Origin: Pelecanus crispus
Lineage: Eukaryota; Chordata; Aves; Pelecaniformes; Pelecanidae
DNA length: 64,000 nucleotides
Direction: 5' to 3'
NCBI RefSeq assembly: GCF_030463565.1
Contig: NC_134643.1
Location: 213,456,583 to 213,520,582 of the forward strand
The translations under genes and the position numbers were made by a program. Below are positions 60,301-64,000 of this stretch, piece after piece. Under the pieces are notes generated by a model. That model worked only from the letters and a program-made list of their open reading frames with translations. It did no database searches and was not told the origin of the DNA. How positions within the stretch are numbered: the first letter of the stretch is position 1; every line of letters starts with the position of its first letter.

Positions 60301-63300
60301 AAACAACAGAAAAATTAATGAAATGCCTTGGAAAAGCAAACTCATACAGCATGAAAATTGTCTTTCCAGCTGTGTGTTCAGCAGAAAATTCTCCAGGAAT
60401 TGTTCTCATCCCTGGGTAGAGTAATAATGCAAAGATGACACACCAAGGAAGCTCCCTAGCAGTCTGCACAGCAGGGTTTAGACAGAGCTTAGCAGGAGCA
60501 GGTTCCTCAACATGGTCCTCTGCTTAGTACTGCACACTGCTTTGCTTCTTGAATGTCTGATGAACTCATGAATATTCCATGGGAGATTAAATTTTAAAAC
60601 AAAGAGAACAAGACTGTTCTTAAGGATAGGCCTAAGATGTTTAAAAGAATAATTGACTAGTCTAAGCTTGTCATCTAACCTAGTCAAAGCTGTCCATAAT
60701 ACAGGGGTGAAGGCTACCAGAATGGATTAATCCTACAAAAAACCAGTTCCTAACAAAAGCAGAACTGGTAATGTTCATCTCTTCCTATGATGGAGCCTAT
60801 AGATGGACCCTAGAAAATGAGTTTATAATACTTGTCTACCTCATTATTTTAAATAGCTGAAGTTGGTGATATTAAACTCATGACAAGGGCAGGGAGTAGA
60901 TTGCCTTTGGAAAATAAAAATCCTTTTGATTCAGTATAATAGGATTGAATTTATTTAACCTGTTCTGTTTCTAAACCAATCAACCTCAGCACAAAACTCA
61001 TGTGTAGACAAAGCCAGAAAAAGAGAGAGCTATGCCTGTAACTTCTGAGTGCTAGTGCTGTTACTTTGAAAGTAAATAACCCCCCACTTTTTTTTGTTGA
61101 ATACATGCCTGGCCACCATAGCCTAATGTCTGCCGTAGAAGTCAGCACCACCACAATAAAATGTATATACCTAAATGAATGTGCTTGCAGAGGACAGACA
61201 AGAATAGCATTTGTTTCTCTTAACTTGGTGTGATTTTTTCTTTTCTGATGTTGGAAAGCCTTTCCAAATATGGTATCTACAGAATGAGTGCTTTCTCCTG
61301 GTTTGAGTTTTGTTTTTTCAGCACAGCTTAAAGTTGCACAGTCTGACATTTGTGGGCTGTTCACACCACATACTGTTTTCAATTGCTTATGTTGCCATCT
61401 TTTCAAGCTTCTGTGCTTTTTGCTGTTTATGACTTCAGGGAATCTTCTAATAACATCCTTATCATCCTCCATTATTGTCAGGAAAATGCAGTTGCAGAGC
61501 TTTGCTGATCATCCCACAGAAAAGACAGGACTTTTTGTAGCATAAGGAGGCTTATTAGCCAATTTTTAAACAGATGTGCAAATCAGACCTGGAATTCAGG
61601 TATAAAGTTTCTTCTGATGTTTTGGTACCTCTGTTTATGTCCTAGTCAAAACCTGAATGGATAAAATTGTATTAAGAAACCAAGCACAATTTGAAAGTCT
61701 AGAGTAGTTTTGAAAGTCTGGAGTAGTTTCTTTACAAATACATCTTCATGGATGGGGATGTCTTTCACAGATAATGTGGGTAGCTTTGCAGTTTACTACC
61801 TTATTTTCTAAAGCTCAAATTTATAATTAAATCCATCACAGCTTGTCGCATTACTGAGCAGCTCTAACACTCTCTGTGCACTCTCTCAGTCCATGGCAAA
61901 TGAGAGGGCATTCAAGTTAGGTAAGATAACAAGGAAAAAGGGTGAGGGTAAACTGCATTACTATGCACTTGTCATAGTGCATGTATGGACAGGTACTTGC
62001 AACCTGGTATATTATATATATATATTATATATATTATTACTAAGCTGTAGTAATTTGACAATGTGTTGGAGTTCCCAGAGTTGAATACATTTCAGTACTG
62101 CTGGTTTATGTTTGAGGCTCTTCAGGCTCCTTAGCCTAGAGTGTGCACTGTAAGAGTGTGATGTTTGCAGCTCTTACTTCCCTTTCAAAACAATGCCTCC
62201 AATCTACAGGATTAAGCTCCACTGGTAATAAAAAAAGGAAGTCTCTCTTATTAATAATTTATTTGGGAATATGAATGCTATTTGCAGCACAGAATGTTTT
62301 GTTTTTCTAAAAATGTGCAGTGACTACACTTCTGATTGAAATCCATCCTATCATGATATTGTGTTTCTAATGATAGAGAGGTTGACTTGTAGGATTTTCT
62401 TTAATCTCTTATTGGAAGCACAGTGATTGAGCACCATGTTGAAGGCATAAAGTAATTTAAAAACTAATTAGAGCAGTTCGAAATCCAATACAAGTCAGGA
62501 ATGTCTGTGTCTAAACAGTAAAATGAATGAATGCAGTACATTCACTGCTTTTCTACCCTGATTGGGTAAAATGAGGATATAGAGACAGGAGTCTTCTGGA
62601 AGGAGCAATAGCCAACCAAAATATCTGGTTTAAATTGCTGAGAAAAGTCCCCATCCTCTTTGCAAAAACAGACCACTGGTGACCATCAGTATTCTTGTAG
62701 ACCATGACATAACATAGCATAAAAAATTTAATACAAAAGAGTGGAAGTCCAAGAATTTCATATAGCTCTGTGGATTGGATTCAGTCACTAGCATTTCCTG
62801 GGCCACAGTTTAATAATCTCTGGATTATTAAACCCTTGGAACATTTAAGGAATTCTATAGTCTTGTTTTACTTCTTAAAAAAAAAAAAAAAACAAAAAAA
62901 CACCCCCCCCCCCAAAAAAAAAAAAACCAAACCAGAATGCTAGTCTCTTCCTAGGACACTACTGAAAGATTTTTCTCATCACCTAATCAATTATATAAGC
63001 AAAGAGACCTTCATTTTCAATTTGAACTCAAATACTTCAGACTGTCTTATAACATCCATTTGGATATTTCCTTTGTGAAATAATACATTTCAGGATCATT
63101 AATCCTTTCTATCCAGACTTCTTATTTAGATGTGGTTTTTCTTTTTTCTCTGTTCACCATCAGTTGTTAAAGAAAGCCAAGTACACTATAAAGATCCTAG
63201 GACTTATAGGGGTGAGAATATGCATGAGACCAGATTCAGCTCTTGTAAGACACATTGCTTCTAAACCTCAAAACAAATCAGAAAATCTAGATTTTAATAA

Positions 63301-64000
63301 ATGTATGTCATTAATAAAAATATGAGAAAGTGCAGGGGAGAGAGCTGCTCTTGATTCTACCACATTTATAACTGTATACTCCATTGACCTAAGATTCACA
63401 ATGGGAGAAGGTAGATGAAAGCTACTCCCATGGTCTTTACCCTGTATAAAATATATTTTTAACATCAAAAAGTGTCCAAATGCCCAGAAGTTACTGAGGT
63501 TTCTACATCCTTTTTACTCTCAGTGTATCTCGGTACTTAGCAACTTAAGAATTTTTTTTTAATTAAACATAGATTCTTTAATCTATTGGATACCATTAAA
63601 TTTTTTATCCTGTGTCTGCTTTGCTCCCCATGACCATGCATTAAGAGGTTCATTCTTCACTATCCCTCTGTCACTACAGAGGATACCCCTTATGAGTGAC
63701 TCAAATTGTCTTTGAACCACACAGCTCTGAGCTTGATTACTTCTGCAAAGAAGTCCACTTCCTATAAAAAAGAACTCAACATGTTCCTTTTTTCCCTTCT
63801 GTGCAGAGAACATTCAGAGTCCAAACCTCCAATCACAATGGATTTAACCACTTTTATTAGCTTTTTCAAAAGCTCACAGGTAGAGCATGAGTTCAGTGTA
63901 CACTGAAGAGTTGTTCTTCAGGGAAGTTCTGAAACACCGCACACCTCTTTCCCTCTGGCTATCCCCTTTAACATTTCTTCCACAGTGCAATGTATGTTTG
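57355..64000. other. Non-coding AT-rich DNA, nothing firmly recognised
   Basis: No named repeat or RNA was recognised. A 173-codon minus-strand frame (60951-61472) has no motif I know and could be chance. Low-complexity runs include poly-T at 58718-58733, a TATATA patch at about 62010-62040 and an A-run/C-run/A-run block at 62879-62926. A strong pyrimidine tract and CAG on the minus strand near 57926 has no matching exon. Confidence 0.4.

Overview
The window looks like 64 kb of bird (Neoaves, possibly songbird) nuclear DNA. The host background is AT-rich, with no operons, no dense coding and no complete host gene. The diagnostic content is avian interspersed repeats: CR1 LINE fragments ending in the 8-bp tail repeat ATTCTATG, a tRNA-Ile-derived SINE with a CR1 tail of the kind described in zebra finch, and avian endogenous retrovirus LTRs. 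The taxon is inferred from repeat families remembered, not searched.

Layout. 1-3138: AT-rich non-coding DNA with one strong G-quadruplex motif. 3139-3313: a short CR1-tailed repeat. About 3633-5282 (minus): a processed pseudogene of the proteasome subunit gene PSMA1, split by a minus-strand solo LTR (3730-4591) with a matching 5-bp target duplication. 7700-8520 and 23872-25020: two copies of a second LTR family, both minus strand; the first is truncated. 15820-22791: a nearly full-length class III (ERV-L-like) provirus with gag, protease, reverse transcriptase, RNase H and integrase regions, no env, and a SINE inserted in its 5' LTR. Two solo LTRs of the same family lie at 34300-34827 and 48916-49485. 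28100-31140: another copy of the short CR1-tailed repeat abutting a long minus-strand CR1 with endonuclease and RT homology. Older CR1 pieces lie at 38605-39645, 40120-40290 and 44622-44943.

The rest, including nearly all of 49.5-64 kb, is unannotated AT-rich sequence, best read as intergenic DNA or the inside of a very large intron. A few exon-like islands stand out, the best being 57228-57354 on the minus strand, which has a good acceptor, a consensus donor and an open frame of 42 codons. I could not assign any of them to a gene.

Nothing here amounts to a new multi-gene system. The observations most worth following are the shared architecture of the ERV-L-type LTRs (an 18-bp perfect palindrome at the expected transcription start, and a CRE octamer upstream of TATA), the membrane-like first ORF of the provirus, the recurrent CR1-tailed short repeat, and the PSMA1 retrocopy in a bird genome, where mRNA retrocopies are uncommon.
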